Source of the DNA: Opitutia bacterium
Lineage (GTDB): Bacteria; Verrucomicrobiota; Verrucomicrobiia; Opitutales; Opitutaceae
Assembly: GCA_003142615.1 (NCBI GenBank)
Contig: PLMW01000091.1
Coordinates: 1-47,268, forward strand
Length of the DNA stretch: 47,268 nucleotides
Direction: 5' to 3'
The notes beneath the pieces were generated by a model. That model did not search any database, had not been told where the DNA came from, and saw only the letters and a program-made list of their open reading frames with translations. This document shows positions 37,272 to 46,060 of this stretch, piece after piece. The translations under genes and the position numbers were made by a program. Each line of letters starts with the position of its first letter. Positions within the stretch are counted from its first letter, which is position 1.

Positions 37272-37876
37272 GCCGCCGGCTCGTCAAACAACACGTGACG
37301 GTATTTCCGGTAGTAAAACCACATCGACGAGAACATGAACCACATCGACACGAAGAAAAGACCGAGGCCGATCCAGTGGGTCACCGCGGCCACGCCGGCA
37401 AACGGGAAAGGACTGATGCGCGGCAGGTCGCGCGCCACCATCGGCTCGGCCAGCAGGAACCCCAGCGCGGTCAGCTGGATGATCGTCTTCACCTTGCCAC
37501 CGCCCTCGGCCGCCATCACCACGCCGCGGGTCGCCGCCATCATGCGCATCCCCGAGATCGTGAACTCGCGCGCGATCACCATGAGCACCAGCATGATCAC
37601 GAACGCGCCCGGCAGCCGCAGCGACTCCAGGTCGAGCAGCGCCACCATGACGCCGATCACCAGCACCTTGTCGGCGAGCGCATCCATGAACTTGCCAAAA
37701 TCGGAGACGATGTTGCGATCGCGCGCCAGCTTGCCGTCGAGCCAGTCGGTGATGGCAGCGGCGATGAAGAGCCAGAAGGCGAGCGTCGCCGCCCACGGCC
37801 AGGTGCCATACATCAGCGCCACGATGGCGAAGGTCAGGGGCATGCGAATCAACGTCAGCGCGTTCGGCAGATTCAT
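37268..37876 (-). CDS. pgsA: CDP-diacylglycerol-glycerol-3-phosphate 3-phosphatidyltransferase
   Basis: Integral membrane CDP-alcohol phosphatidyltransferase of 202 residues that makes phosphatidylglycerol phosphate. The family motif D-G-x2-A-R-x8-G-x3-D-x3-D is present in DWLDGKLARDRNIVSDFG and following KFMDALADK (about 52-78). The ATG at 37876 gives MNLPNALTLIRM, the usual start. First gene of the pgsA-pgpA unit; divergent from coaD with 219 bases between. Confidence 0.94.
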   Translation of the reverse strand: MNLPNALTLIRMPLTFAIVALMYGTWPWAATLAFWLFIAAAITDWLDGKLARDRNIVSDFGKFMDALADKVLVIGVMVALLDLESLRLPGAFVIMLVLMVIAREFTISGMRMMAATRGVVMAAEGGGKVKTIIQLTALGFLLAEPMVARDLPRISPFPFAGVAAVTHWIGLGLFFVSMWFMFSSMWFYYRKYRHVLFDEPAA

Positions 37877-38095
37877 GCGGAGGAGAGGACGGCGCAAGGT
37901 ATGGACCGATCACGCCGCCGCAGGCAAGGACGTAGATGCTCCCGTTTCCCCGCCCTGCGCCGGCGGGTCGGCGCTGCCCGCGGCGGCGCCTCCTCCCCTC
38001 TTGCCCTTGGTCGCGGTCTTGCTCTTACTGTTCCCCTGCTCTGCGGCCGGCCCGAGCGGGAGCGAGAGCACGAGCAGTCCAATCCACGTACCGTC

Positions 38096-38578
38096 ATGAG
38101 ACTTTGCATCTATCCGGGCACCTTTGATCCCATCACCTATGGGCACCTCGACGTCCTCGGGCGCGCCACGCGCCTCTTCGACCACGTGCTGGTCTCCATC
38201 GCCCACAACCCCGACAAGGGCCCCCTGTTCACCGCCGAGCAGCGCCTCGAGCTGATCCGGCCGAACCTCACCAGCTATGCCAACGTTTCCGTCACCACCT
38301 TTCGCGGCCTGCTGGTCGACTTCGCCATGGAACAGCATGCGGTCGCCATCATCCGCGGCCTGCGGGCGATGTCGGACTTCGAGTTAGAGTTCAACATGGC
38401 GCTCATGAACCGCCATCTGCAACCCGCGGTCGAGACCATCTACGTGATGCCCAACGAGGATTACAGCTACACCAGCTCCCACCTCGTCAAGCAGGTCAGC
38501 AAATACGGCGGTGACGTCTCAAAGTTCGTGCCGGCCAACGTCGTGGCGGCCCTGCGCACGGCCTACGGGTTCAAGTGA
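38096..38578 (+). CDS. coaD: Phosphopantetheine adenylyltransferase
   Basis: Enzyme of 160 residues in coenzyme A synthesis that joins phosphopantetheine and ATP to give dephospho-CoA. It starts with CIYPGTFDPITYGHLDVLGRA, where TYGH is the T/HxGH nucleotidyl-transfer motif, and has IRGLRAMSDFELEFNMALMN and the late YSYTSSHLVKQVSKYGGDVS segment. The long upstream in-frame extension belongs to the opposite strand of pgsA and is rejected. Confidence 0.96.
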   Translation: MRLCIYPGTFDPITYGHLDVLGRATRLFDHVLVSIAHNPDKGPLFTAEQRLELIRPNLTSYANVSVTTFRGLLVDFAMEQHAVAIIRGLRAMSDFELEFNMALMNRHLQPAVETIYVMPNEDYSYTSSHLVKQVSKYGGDVSKFVPANVVAALRTAYGFK

Positions 38579-38761
38579 AGCCTGACTCCTGCCGCCGCCC
38601 CGGGCCTGACACCGGCCAAAAAATGGACGGCCCTGTTACCTTCAGACCCGGGGCGCGTCTTACTGCTTGCTGATGTGCCGTCTCCAGCTTCGTAACCACT
38701 TGGGTGGTTTGCTTTGCCCTGACAGCCGACAGCTTCAATCTCCTTCTCTTTCTTCACCATC

Positions 38762-40186
38762 ATGGCTACGTCCGCCCGCTCGAGTGTTTGGAAAATCCTC
38801 ATCGTGATCATCGCCGCCGCCGTCGTGGCCGCCGGCGGGTGGTACTTCTGGATCCGCAGCTCTGACAAGACGCCGGAGTATTCCACCATCACCGTCGCGC
38901 GTGGCGACGTCGTCCAGGTGGTCACGGCCACCGGCGACATCGAGCCGGTGCTTAACGTCAACGTGAGCAGCCAGATCTCCGGCATCATCTCCAAGCTCTT
39001 CGTGGACTGGAATTCGCCGGTCAAGGAAGGCCAGGTGCTGGTCCAGCTCGATCCCTCCACCTATCAGGCCAATGTCCTCCAGACCGAGGGCCAGCTCGCC
39101 AACGCCAAAGCCAACTACCAGCTGGTACAGGTGAACACCGAGCGCACGCGGGAGCTTTTTCAGAAGAATCTCGTCACCAAGGCCGACCTTGATCAGGCCG
39201 AGGCCCTGCTCCTCCAGGCCGACGCCCAGGTAAAGATCCAGAGCGCATCGCTCGACATGTCCAAGGTGAACCTCGCCCGTTGCACCATCTACTCACCCAT
39301 CGACGGCGTGGTCATTTCCCGGCAGGTGGACGTCGGCAACACCGTCGCCGCCAGCCTCAGCGCCCCCACGCTCTTCATGATCGCGAACGACCTGACGAAG
39401 ATGCAGATCATCGCCGCGGTGGCGGAAGCCGACATCGGCAACATCAAGCTCGGCCAGTCGGTCAACTTCACCGTCGATGCGTTTCCCAACCAGCAATTTC
39501 GCGGCCGCGTCAGCCAGATCCGCAACTCTCCGCAGACGCAGCAAAACGTCGTCATTTATCAGACGATCATCGATGTCAGCAACCCTGACCTCAAGCTTCG
39601 CCCCGGCATGACGGCCAACGTCTCCATTATCATCGCCGAGCGCCCCAACGCCCTCCGCATCGCCAACAGCGCCCTGCGCGCTCGCATTCCGGAAGAGTTG
39701 CTCCCGAACCGCGCCCTCGAATCCGCCGCCCCCGGCACCGGCGCCGCCACTCCGGCCGCCAAGCCCATGACCGACGACGAGCGCCGTCGCGCCACTTTCG
39801 CGATCCTGACCGAGGCCGGCTTCACCCGGGGCGGCGGCCCCCCCACGCCCGAAATCATCCAGAAAGCCCAACAAATCGCCAAGGAGCGCGGCCTCGACCT
39901 CGACTTCAGCCGGTTCGGCGGCGGCCGCGGGAGCGGCAGTAACGCTGTGACCACCCGCACCATCTACAAACTGGTCGGCTCCGATCCGAAGACGGCCACC
40001 ATCGAATTCGTCAGCACCAAGCTCGGCATCACCGACGGCATCAACACCGAGGTGGTTGACGGCCTGAAGGAAGGCGACGTCATCATCACGAGCGTCGTTC
40101 TGCCGGGCGCGTCGTCGGCCGCCGCGGGGCGGCCCGCGAGCAACCCGTTCGCCGGCGGCGGTGGTCCGGGCGGCGTACGTCGCTAG
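38762..40186 (+). CDS. macA: MacA-like periplasmic adaptor (membrane-fusion protein)
   Basis: Membrane-fusion protein of 474 residues linking an inner-membrane MacB-type ABC exporter to an outer-membrane channel. N-terminal anchor (about 11-30), lipoyl half-motifs around GDIEPVLNVNVSSQISGII and YSPIDGVVISRQVDVGNTV, a coiled-coil hairpin (about 105-165) and a beta-barrel domain. An unusual Gly/Pro-rich insertion (about 320-395: PGTGAATPAAKPMTDDERRR, GGGPPTPEIIQ, RFGGGRGSGS) lies before the membrane-proximal domain. It begins a three-gene unit with the MacB ATPase and permease. Confidence 0.9.
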   Translation: MATSARSSVWKILIVIIAAAVVAAGGWYFWIRSSDKTPEYSTITVARGDVVQVVTATGDIEPVLNVNVSSQISGIISKLFVDWNSPVKEGQVLVQLDPSTYQANVLQTEGQLANAKANYQLVQVNTERTRELFQKNLVTKADLDQAEALLLQADAQVKIQSASLDMSKVNLARCTIYSPIDGVVISRQVDVGNTVAASLSAPTLFMIANDLTKMQIIAAVAEADIGNIKLGQSVNFTVDAFPNQQFRGRVSQIRNSPQTQQNVVIYQTIIDVSNPDLKLRPGMTANVSIIIAERPNALRIANSALRARIPEELLPNRALESAAPGTGAATPAAKPMTDDERRRATFAILTEAGFTRGGGPPTPEIIQKAQQIAKERGLDLDFSRFGGGRGSGSNAVTTRTIYKLVGSDPKTATIEFVSTKLGITDGINTEVVDGLKEGDVIITSVVLPGASSAAAGRPASNPFAGGGGPGGVRR

Positions 40187-40211
40187 TTTCGCTCTGCAAT
40201 ATTCCCGGCCC

Positions 40212-40976
40212 ATGGCTCCCGTCGTCAAAATTGAGGAAATCCACAAGATTTACGACTCGGGCGAGATTCCCGTGCACGCGGTGCGCGGCGTCTCGCTGGA
40301 GATCCACCGGGGAGAATTCGTGGCGCTCATGGGCGCGAGCGGCTCCGGCAAGTCCACGCTCATGAACCTGCTCGGCTGCCTCGACCGCCCGACGCGCGGC
40401 CGCTACTTGCTCGACGACACCGACGTCTCGCAGCTCGACCGCAATGAGCTGGCCGACATTCGCAACCAGAAGATCGGCTTCGTCTTTCAGGGTTTCAACC
40501 TCCTCGCCCGCACCACCGCGCTGGAAAACACGGAACTACCCATGATGTACGGCCAGCGACACCACTCGTCGCGCGAAATGCGCCAGCGGGCGCTCCACAG
40601 CCTCGAGATCGTCGGCCTCTCGGACCGCGCCGATCATTTTCCCAACCAGCTCTCCGGCGGCCAGCAGCAGCGCGTCGCCATCGCCCGCGCGCTGGCCAAC
40701 GAGCCCGAGATCCTCCTCGCCGACGAGCCGACCGGCAACCTCGACAGCAAAACCTCCGTCGAGGTGATGGGCGTGTTTCAAAAGCTCAACGGCCAGGGCA
40801 TCACCATCGTCATGGTCACGCATGAGCTCGACATCGCCCGCTACTGCAAACGCAACCTCATCCTGCGCGACGGCCGCCTGGTGCGCGATGAACTCGTGCA
40901 GGACTGCCTGCAGGCCGACGAGGAGATGCGGAAGCTCCGGGAGGCCGAGGCCGCGGCGAAACTGACCTCCGCCTGA
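40212..40976 (+). CDS. MacB-type ABC transporter ATP-binding protein
   Basis: ATPase of 254 residues. Walker [10 protein letters not shown] (41-49), Q-loop FVFQGFNLL, signature [15 protein letters not shown], Walker [13 protein letters not shown] and MVTHELDIA. This is the LolD/MacB group. In E. coli MacB the ATPase and permease are one chain; here they are separate genes with a 2-base gap. ATG at 40212 chosen ([14 protein letters not shown]). Confidence 0.95.
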   Translation: MAPVVKIEEIHKIYDSGEIPVHAVRGVSLEIHRGEFVALMGASGSGKSTLMNLLGCLDRPTRGRYLLDDTDVSQLDRNELADIRNQKIGFVFQGFNLLARTTALENTELPMMYGQRHHSSREMRQRALHSLEIVGLSDRADHFPNQLSGGQQQRVAIARALANEPEILLADEPTGNLDSKTSVEVMGVFQKLNGQGITIVMVTHELDIARYCKRNLILRDGRLVRDELVQDCLQADEEMRKLREAEAAAKLTSA

Positions 40977-40978
40977 CC

Positions 40979-42187
40979 ATGCGCGTCATCAACACCATCA
41001 AGGTCGCCTTGCGCGCGCTGCGGCGCAACACCATGCGCTCCATCCTCACCGCGCTCGGCATCATTATCGGCGTCGGGGCGGTGATTGCCATGGTTAGCAT
41101 CGGCAATGGCGCCAAGGCGCAGGTCGAGGCGCAGGTCGCCAGTCTCGGGGAAAATGTCATCACCGTCTTTCCCGGCAGCTTCACGGCCGGTGGCATGCGG
41201 GGTGGCTGGGGCAGCATGTCCACGCTCACGGTCGACGACTCCGAAGCCATCAGGCGTGAAACCGTCAACGTCTTGGGGGTCAGTCCGGAGATGCGCGACC
41301 GTGCCCAGGTGCTGGCCAACGGCCTCAACTGGAATACCCAGATCATGGGCGAATCACCCGACTACTCCACGATTCGCAGCTGGCCGATCGCCAGCGGAGC
41401 GATGTTCACCGACCAGGACGTGCGCAGCGTGGCCAAGGTCGCCGTGATTGGCAAAACCGTCGCCGACCAGCTTTTCCCTGACGGCGAAGAACTCGGCCAG
41501 ACGATCCGCATCCGCAATATCCCATTCAAGATCGTTGGGATCCTCGCGGCCAAGGGTTTCAACCTCTTCGGCCAGGATCAGGATGACACCGTGGTCATCC
41601 CCTACACGAGCCACATGAAGCGGATCGCACGCCGCCCGAACATCAACTCCATCCTCGTGCAGGCGGCCAGCGCCAAGACGATCGAAAAAGTCCAGCAGGA
41701 CATCACCGACCTGCTCATGCAGCGCCGCAAGGGCCGCGAACAGGATTTCACCGTGCGCAATCAGGTGGAACTCGCGCAGGCCGCCACCGCCACCTCCGAG
41801 ACGATGACCGTGCTGCTCAGCGCGATCGCCGGGGTGTCACTCGTCGTCGGCGGCATCGGCATCATGAATATCATGCTGGTCAGCGTGACCGAGCGTACCC
41901 GCGAGATCGGCATCCGGCTCGCCGTCGGCGCCCACGGCCGCGACGTGCTGCTGCAGTTTTTGATCGAAGCGGTGATCCTCAGCTCTCTTGGCGGCATCAT
42001 CGGGATCGCGCTCGGCGTCGGCTTCTCGGAACTGGTCTCGCTGAAGACCGGCTGGCCAATCCTGGTTTCGCCGACCTCGGTCGTGGTGGCGGTGGCGTTC
42101 AGCGCCGTCGTCGGTGTATTCTTCGGCTTCTATCCGGCCCGCAAGGCCGCCCAGCTTGATCCCATCGAGGCGCTGCGCTACGAGTGA
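40979..42187 (+). CDS. MacB-type ABC transporter permease (FtsX/MacB_PCD)
   Basis: Inner-membrane permease of 402 residues with four membrane segments: one after the N-terminal NTIKVALRALRRNTMRSILT (about 20-42) and three in the C-terminal half (FtsX domain: SETMTVLLSAIAGVSLVVGG, then VTERTREIGIRLAVGAHGRD, and a last pair ending FFGFYPARKAAQLDPIEALR). The large periplasmic domain between them is the MacB_PCD type. It follows the ATPase gene by 2 bases. The exporter may carry antibiotics, lipopeptides or a lipid. Confidence 0.93.
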   Translation: MRVINTIKVALRALRRNTMRSILTALGIIIGVGAVIAMVSIGNGAKAQVEAQVASLGENVITVFPGSFTAGGMRGGWGSMSTLTVDDSEAIRRETVNVLGVSPEMRDRAQVLANGLNWNTQIMGESPDYSTIRSWPIASGAMFTDQDVRSVAKVAVIGKTVADQLFPDGEELGQTIRIRNIPFKIVGILAAKGFNLFGQDQDDTVVIPYTSHMKRIARRPNINSILVQAASAKTIEKVQQDITDLLMQRRKGREQDFTVRNQVELAQAATATSETMTVLLSAIAGVSLVVGGIGIMNIMLVSVTERTREIGIRLAVGAHGRDVLLQFLIEAVILSSLGGIIGIALGVGFSELVSLKTGWPILVSPTSVVVAVAFSAVVGVFFGFYPARKAAQLDPIEALRYE

Positions 42188-42197
42188 GCTTCGAGTG

Positions 42198-42278
42198 CCG
42201 ATCGCCAAGTGCAAATGTCGAATTTGAGGCACTTCGGCGCAGCCCTGCCTCGTTCGACAATTGGCATTCACCAATCGG
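42198..42278. repeat. Imperfect inverted repeat after the MacB permease
   Basis: The arms at 42198-42222 and 42253-42278 share CCGAT at their outer ends and TGTCGAA at the loop end, with several changes between. It resembles other intergenic palindromes in this window but not the same family. Confidence 0.5.
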
Positions 42279-42411
42279 GATTCCCGCCATCCCACTTTTG
42301 GGAAACGCGCTTCCCGTGAGCGAAAGAGTTTGGAGAACCCCGGGATGACATCAGCAAGGCGTGATTTACTTATTGGCGGATCATCACTGGTTTACGGAAA
42401 TCAAAATAACT

Positions 42412-42427
42412 TGGCACGGTGTCTGCA
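42412..42427 (+). promoter_or_regulatory. Sigma-54 (-24/-12) promoter upstream of the small exported protein
   Basis: TGGCACGGTGTCTGCA matches the consensus TGGCACG-N4-TTGCA at all but one defined position, with GG and GC ten bases apart. It lies 29 bases before the ATG and 430 bases before a sigma-54 activator gene. It is the best of the three candidates in the window. Confidence 0.78.
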
Positions 42428-42456
42428 ATAGGAGGGACCACAACGAAAGCTCCCTC

Positions 42457-42747
42457 ATGAAAACCACCCTCAAGTTTCTTTTGCTTCTCCTCGGCGCCGC
42501 TTATCCGTGCGTTGCGTTTGCCGGACTCATCGGCCTCCATACGCCCGCCGCGTTCTTCAGCAGCGAAGTCGCCTTCATGCTCTACGCCGCCATGGGTCTG
42601 CTGCTCATCGGTGGCAATGACCACGGCCGCCCGCGACTCATTGTGGTGCGGAAGGCGCCGGTCGCTCTGTGCCCGATCGAGGCTTTCAAGCCGGGCGGGC
42701 GCGAATGCACCTGCGCTCTCCGCCGCCCGGAATGCCTCGCCGCCTGA
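42457..42747 (+). CDS. Small exported/membrane protein under a sigma-54 promoter
   Basis: Protein of 96 residues. A signal-like hydrophobic start (MKTTLKFLLLLLGAAYPCVA, cleavage near AFA/GL) and a second hydrophobic segment (about 37-53: VAFMLYAAMGLLLIGG), then a basic tail with three closely spaced Cys (residues about 71, 84 and 86; another at 92). No family recognised. It has its own -24/-12 promoter 29 bases upstream and precedes the regulator gene by 111 bases, so it is a likely target of that system. A role in envelope stress is a guess from context. Confidence 0.55.
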   Translation: MKTTLKFLLLLLGAAYPCVAFAGLIGLHTPAAFFSSEVAFMLYAAMGLLLIGGNDHGRPRLIVVRKAPVALCPIEAFKPGGRECTCALRRPECLAA

Positions 42748-42858
42748 GCCGGATTCCGGCCGCCAGCTATCGGACGCCGGCGGCGCCCCGGCTCCGGCCA
42801 CTCTCCGCTTGCTCAAGCCAGCCGGCCTTCATCATCCTGTCGCCAGCATTCTCCTGCG

Positions 42859-44226
<1,368 letters not shown>

Positions 44227-44233
44227 TTTTTTC

Positions 44234-44382
44234 GCCGCAAAAAGGCGCAGAAGGCGCAAGAGTGGAGCTGTGAACTCCCCTGTGGCTGTTTTCGCCCAGT
44301 GCGATCAATCCAGACTTCAGATTCGCAAATACGTGTTGTCGGATATTTGAATCATTTTGCGCTTTCTGCGCCTTTTTGCGGC
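44234..44382. repeat. Inverted repeat with 26-base arms between regulator and kinase genes
   Basis: The arms (44234-44259 and 44357-44382) pair at 25 of 26 positions; each contains GCCGCAAAAAGGCGCAGAAG or its complement. The 97-base loop has no gene. The right arm ends 11 bases before the kinase ATG. The arm sequence resembles dispersed palindromes common in related genomes. Confidence 0.75.
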
Positions 44383-44393
44383 TATACCACGCC

Positions 44394-45719
44394 ATGCGCC
44401 GTCCCCGCCTCACGTTCGACCAGCGTATCCAGCTTTACGCCCTGCTCGCCGGCGTGCCCGCCGTCCTCACGGCGATGGGCTTCCTCTGGTTCGGCGATTA
44501 CGAGCCCAAGGTGCAGTGGACGCTGACCCTGCTCATCTTCGGATTCTGGCTGGGATTCGGCGCCGCCGCCCGCCAGCGGGTGGTGCGGCCGCTCCAGACC
44601 ATGGCCAATCTCCTTTCGGCGCTGCGCGAGGGCGACTTCTCCATCCGCGCCCGCGGCGCGCAGCGCGATGAACCGCTCGGCGATGTGTACGCGGAAATCA
44701 ATTTCCTCGGCACTTTGCTCCAGACGCAGCGGCTGGGCGCCCTCGAGGCCACCGCGTTGCTGCGCACGGTCATGGAGGAGATCGACGTGGCCATCTTCGC
44801 GTTCGACAGCAACGAGACGCTCCGGCTGGTCAACCGCTCCGGCCAGGAGCTGCTCGCCGCGCCCGCGGAACGCATCCTCGGCCGCTCCGCCGCCGAGCTT
44901 GGTCTCAAGGAATGCCTCGCGGGCGACGACACCCGCGTGCTCTCCGCGACCAAGTTTCCCGGCGGCACGGGCCGCTGGGGGATGCGCCGCACGTCCTTCC
45001 GGGAAGGCGGCCGGCCGCACTCGCTCATTGTCATCGCCGACCTCAGCGTGCCGTTGCGCGAGGAGGAACTCAAAGCCTGGCAGCGCCTCGTGCGGGTGCT
45101 CGGCCACGAACTCAACAACTCGCTCGCCCCCATCAAATCCATCGCCGGCAGCCTCACCGCCATCCTCAAGCACGGCCAGCGCGCCCCCGACTGGGAGGAC
45201 GACATGCGCTCCGGCCTGGAAATCATCGAGGCCCGGGCCGAGGGCCTCGGCCGTTTCATGCAGGCGTACGCGCGCCTGGCGAAACTGCCGCAGCCGACGC
45301 TGGCGTTGACGGAGGTCGCGCCGCTCATCCGCCGTGCGGCGGCCCTCGAAACCCGTCTGTCCATCGCCGTGGAGGACGGCCCCGAGCTCGCCGCGAGTCT
45401 TGACGCCGCCCAGATTGAGCAGGTGCTGATCAACCTTTTCAAAAATGCCGTCGAGGCCGCGCTCGAGGCCGGTGGCGGCGTCCGCGTGAGCTGGCGGAAG
45501 CAGGGATCATTTCTCGAGGTTCGCATCGAGGACGACGGCCCCGGAATCGCCAACACCGCCAATCTTTTCGTGCCGTTTTTCACCACCAAGCCGAGCGGTT
45601 CCGGCATCGGCCTCCTTCTCTGCCGGCAGATCGCCGAGAACCATGGCGGCTCGATCAACCTCCGGAATCGCGAAGGCGGCGCCGTGGGTTGCCTGGCCAC
45701 GTTGCGGTTGCCGGTGTGA
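44394..45719 (+). CDS. NtrY-like membrane histidine kinase
   Basis: Sensor kinase of 441 residues. Two membrane segments close together (about 13-34 and 42-58) leave almost no periplasmic domain, so sensing is probably cytoplasmic or within the membrane. HAMP-like region (about 58-112), PAS domain (about 121-225), then the H-box VRVLGHELNNSLAPIKSI with His238. ATPase motifs: LINLFKNAVEAALEA (N-box), EDDGPGI (G1) and GSGIGLLLCRQIAENHGG (G2). A TTG six codons upstream is a possible start. It follows its probable regulator partner. Confidence 0.92.
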   Translation: MRRPRLTFDQRIQLYALLAGVPAVLTAMGFLWFGDYEPKVQWTLTLLIFGFWLGFGAAARQRVVRPLQTMANLLSALREGDFSIRARGAQRDEPLGDVYAEINFLGTLLQTQRLGALEATALLRTVMEEIDVAIFAFDSNETLRLVNRSGQELLAAPAERILGRSAAELGLKECLAGDDTRVLSATKFPGGTGRWGMRRTSFREGGRPHSLIVIADLSVPLREEELKAWQRLVRVLGHELNNSLAPIKSIAGSLTAILKHGQRAPDWEDDMRSGLEIIEARAEGLGRFMQAYARLAKLPQPTLALTEVAPLIRRAAALETRLSIAVEDGPELAASLDAAQIEQVLINLFKNAVEAALEAGGGVRVSWRKQGSFLEVRIEDDGPGIANTANLFVPFFTTKPSGSGIGLLLCRQIAENHGGSINLRNREGGAVGCLATLRLPV

Positions 45720-45820
45720 AACGAATGGAGATGACCCGGTGCCGGCCCGCCAGATCGGCGGCCGTAAGGCCGCGATCGATGCAGCAGGCCAGGCTCATCC
45801 AACCGTCGTTGGCTGCTGTC

Positions 45821-45840
45821 GCTCTGCTGGCCAGCAGAGC
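45821..45840. repeat. 20-base perfect palindrome with TCTGCTGGCCAGCAGA core
   Basis: GCTCTGCTGGCCAGCAGAGC is a perfect dyad. The central 16 bases are identical to those at 33169-33184, so the two belong to one family. Confidence 0.75.
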
Positions 45841-45965
45841 CCGGCAGTCGTCTGGCATTCGCCTCGCAATTCACCTGCCTCGCCATGGCCCGCGGTTAAA
45901 GGCGGATCCCATTTCCGGGACGTCTCAGTCCCATCCGCGGCGTCTGCGGACGGGTCGTGATGATC

Positions 45966-45992
45966 GACCTGAAATATTTAAGCTTACAGGTC
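45966..45992. promoter_or_regulatory. Candidate enhancer dyad GACCTG-N15-CAGGTC
   Basis: Two perfect 6-base arms with an AT-rich 15-base spacer end 26 bases upstream of the -24 element at 46019. It could be an activator or repressor site for the adaptor gene. Confidence 0.35.
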
Positions 45993-46018
45993 AATGAGTT
46001 AAGCCGCAAGGCGGAGCT

Positions 46019-46034
46019 TGGCACAGGCGATGCA
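46019..46034 (+). promoter_or_regulatory. Candidate sigma-54 (-24/-12) promoter for the second adaptor gene
   Basis: TGGCACAGGCGATGCA has GG and GC exactly ten bases apart and two differences from TGGCACG-N4-TTGCA. It is 27 bases before the ATG, downstream of a sigma-54 two-component system. Confidence 0.62.
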
Positions 46035-46060
46035 AAGAATCCGGTACAAACGACCCTCTC

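Larger units (their letters stand above)
45720..46060. other. Intergenic region, no gene seen
   Basis: This 341-base gap between the kinase and the second adaptor has no convincing coding frame. It holds the 20-base palindrome at 45821-45840, a dyad at 45966-45992 and the -24/-12 promoter candidate at 46019-46034. Confidence 0.5.

Noticed and set aside
38694-38709. AACCAC-TTGG-GTGGTT hairpin before macA as riboswitch or terminator
   Set aside because: Six base pairs with no T-run and no known riboswitch core around it; too weak to call.
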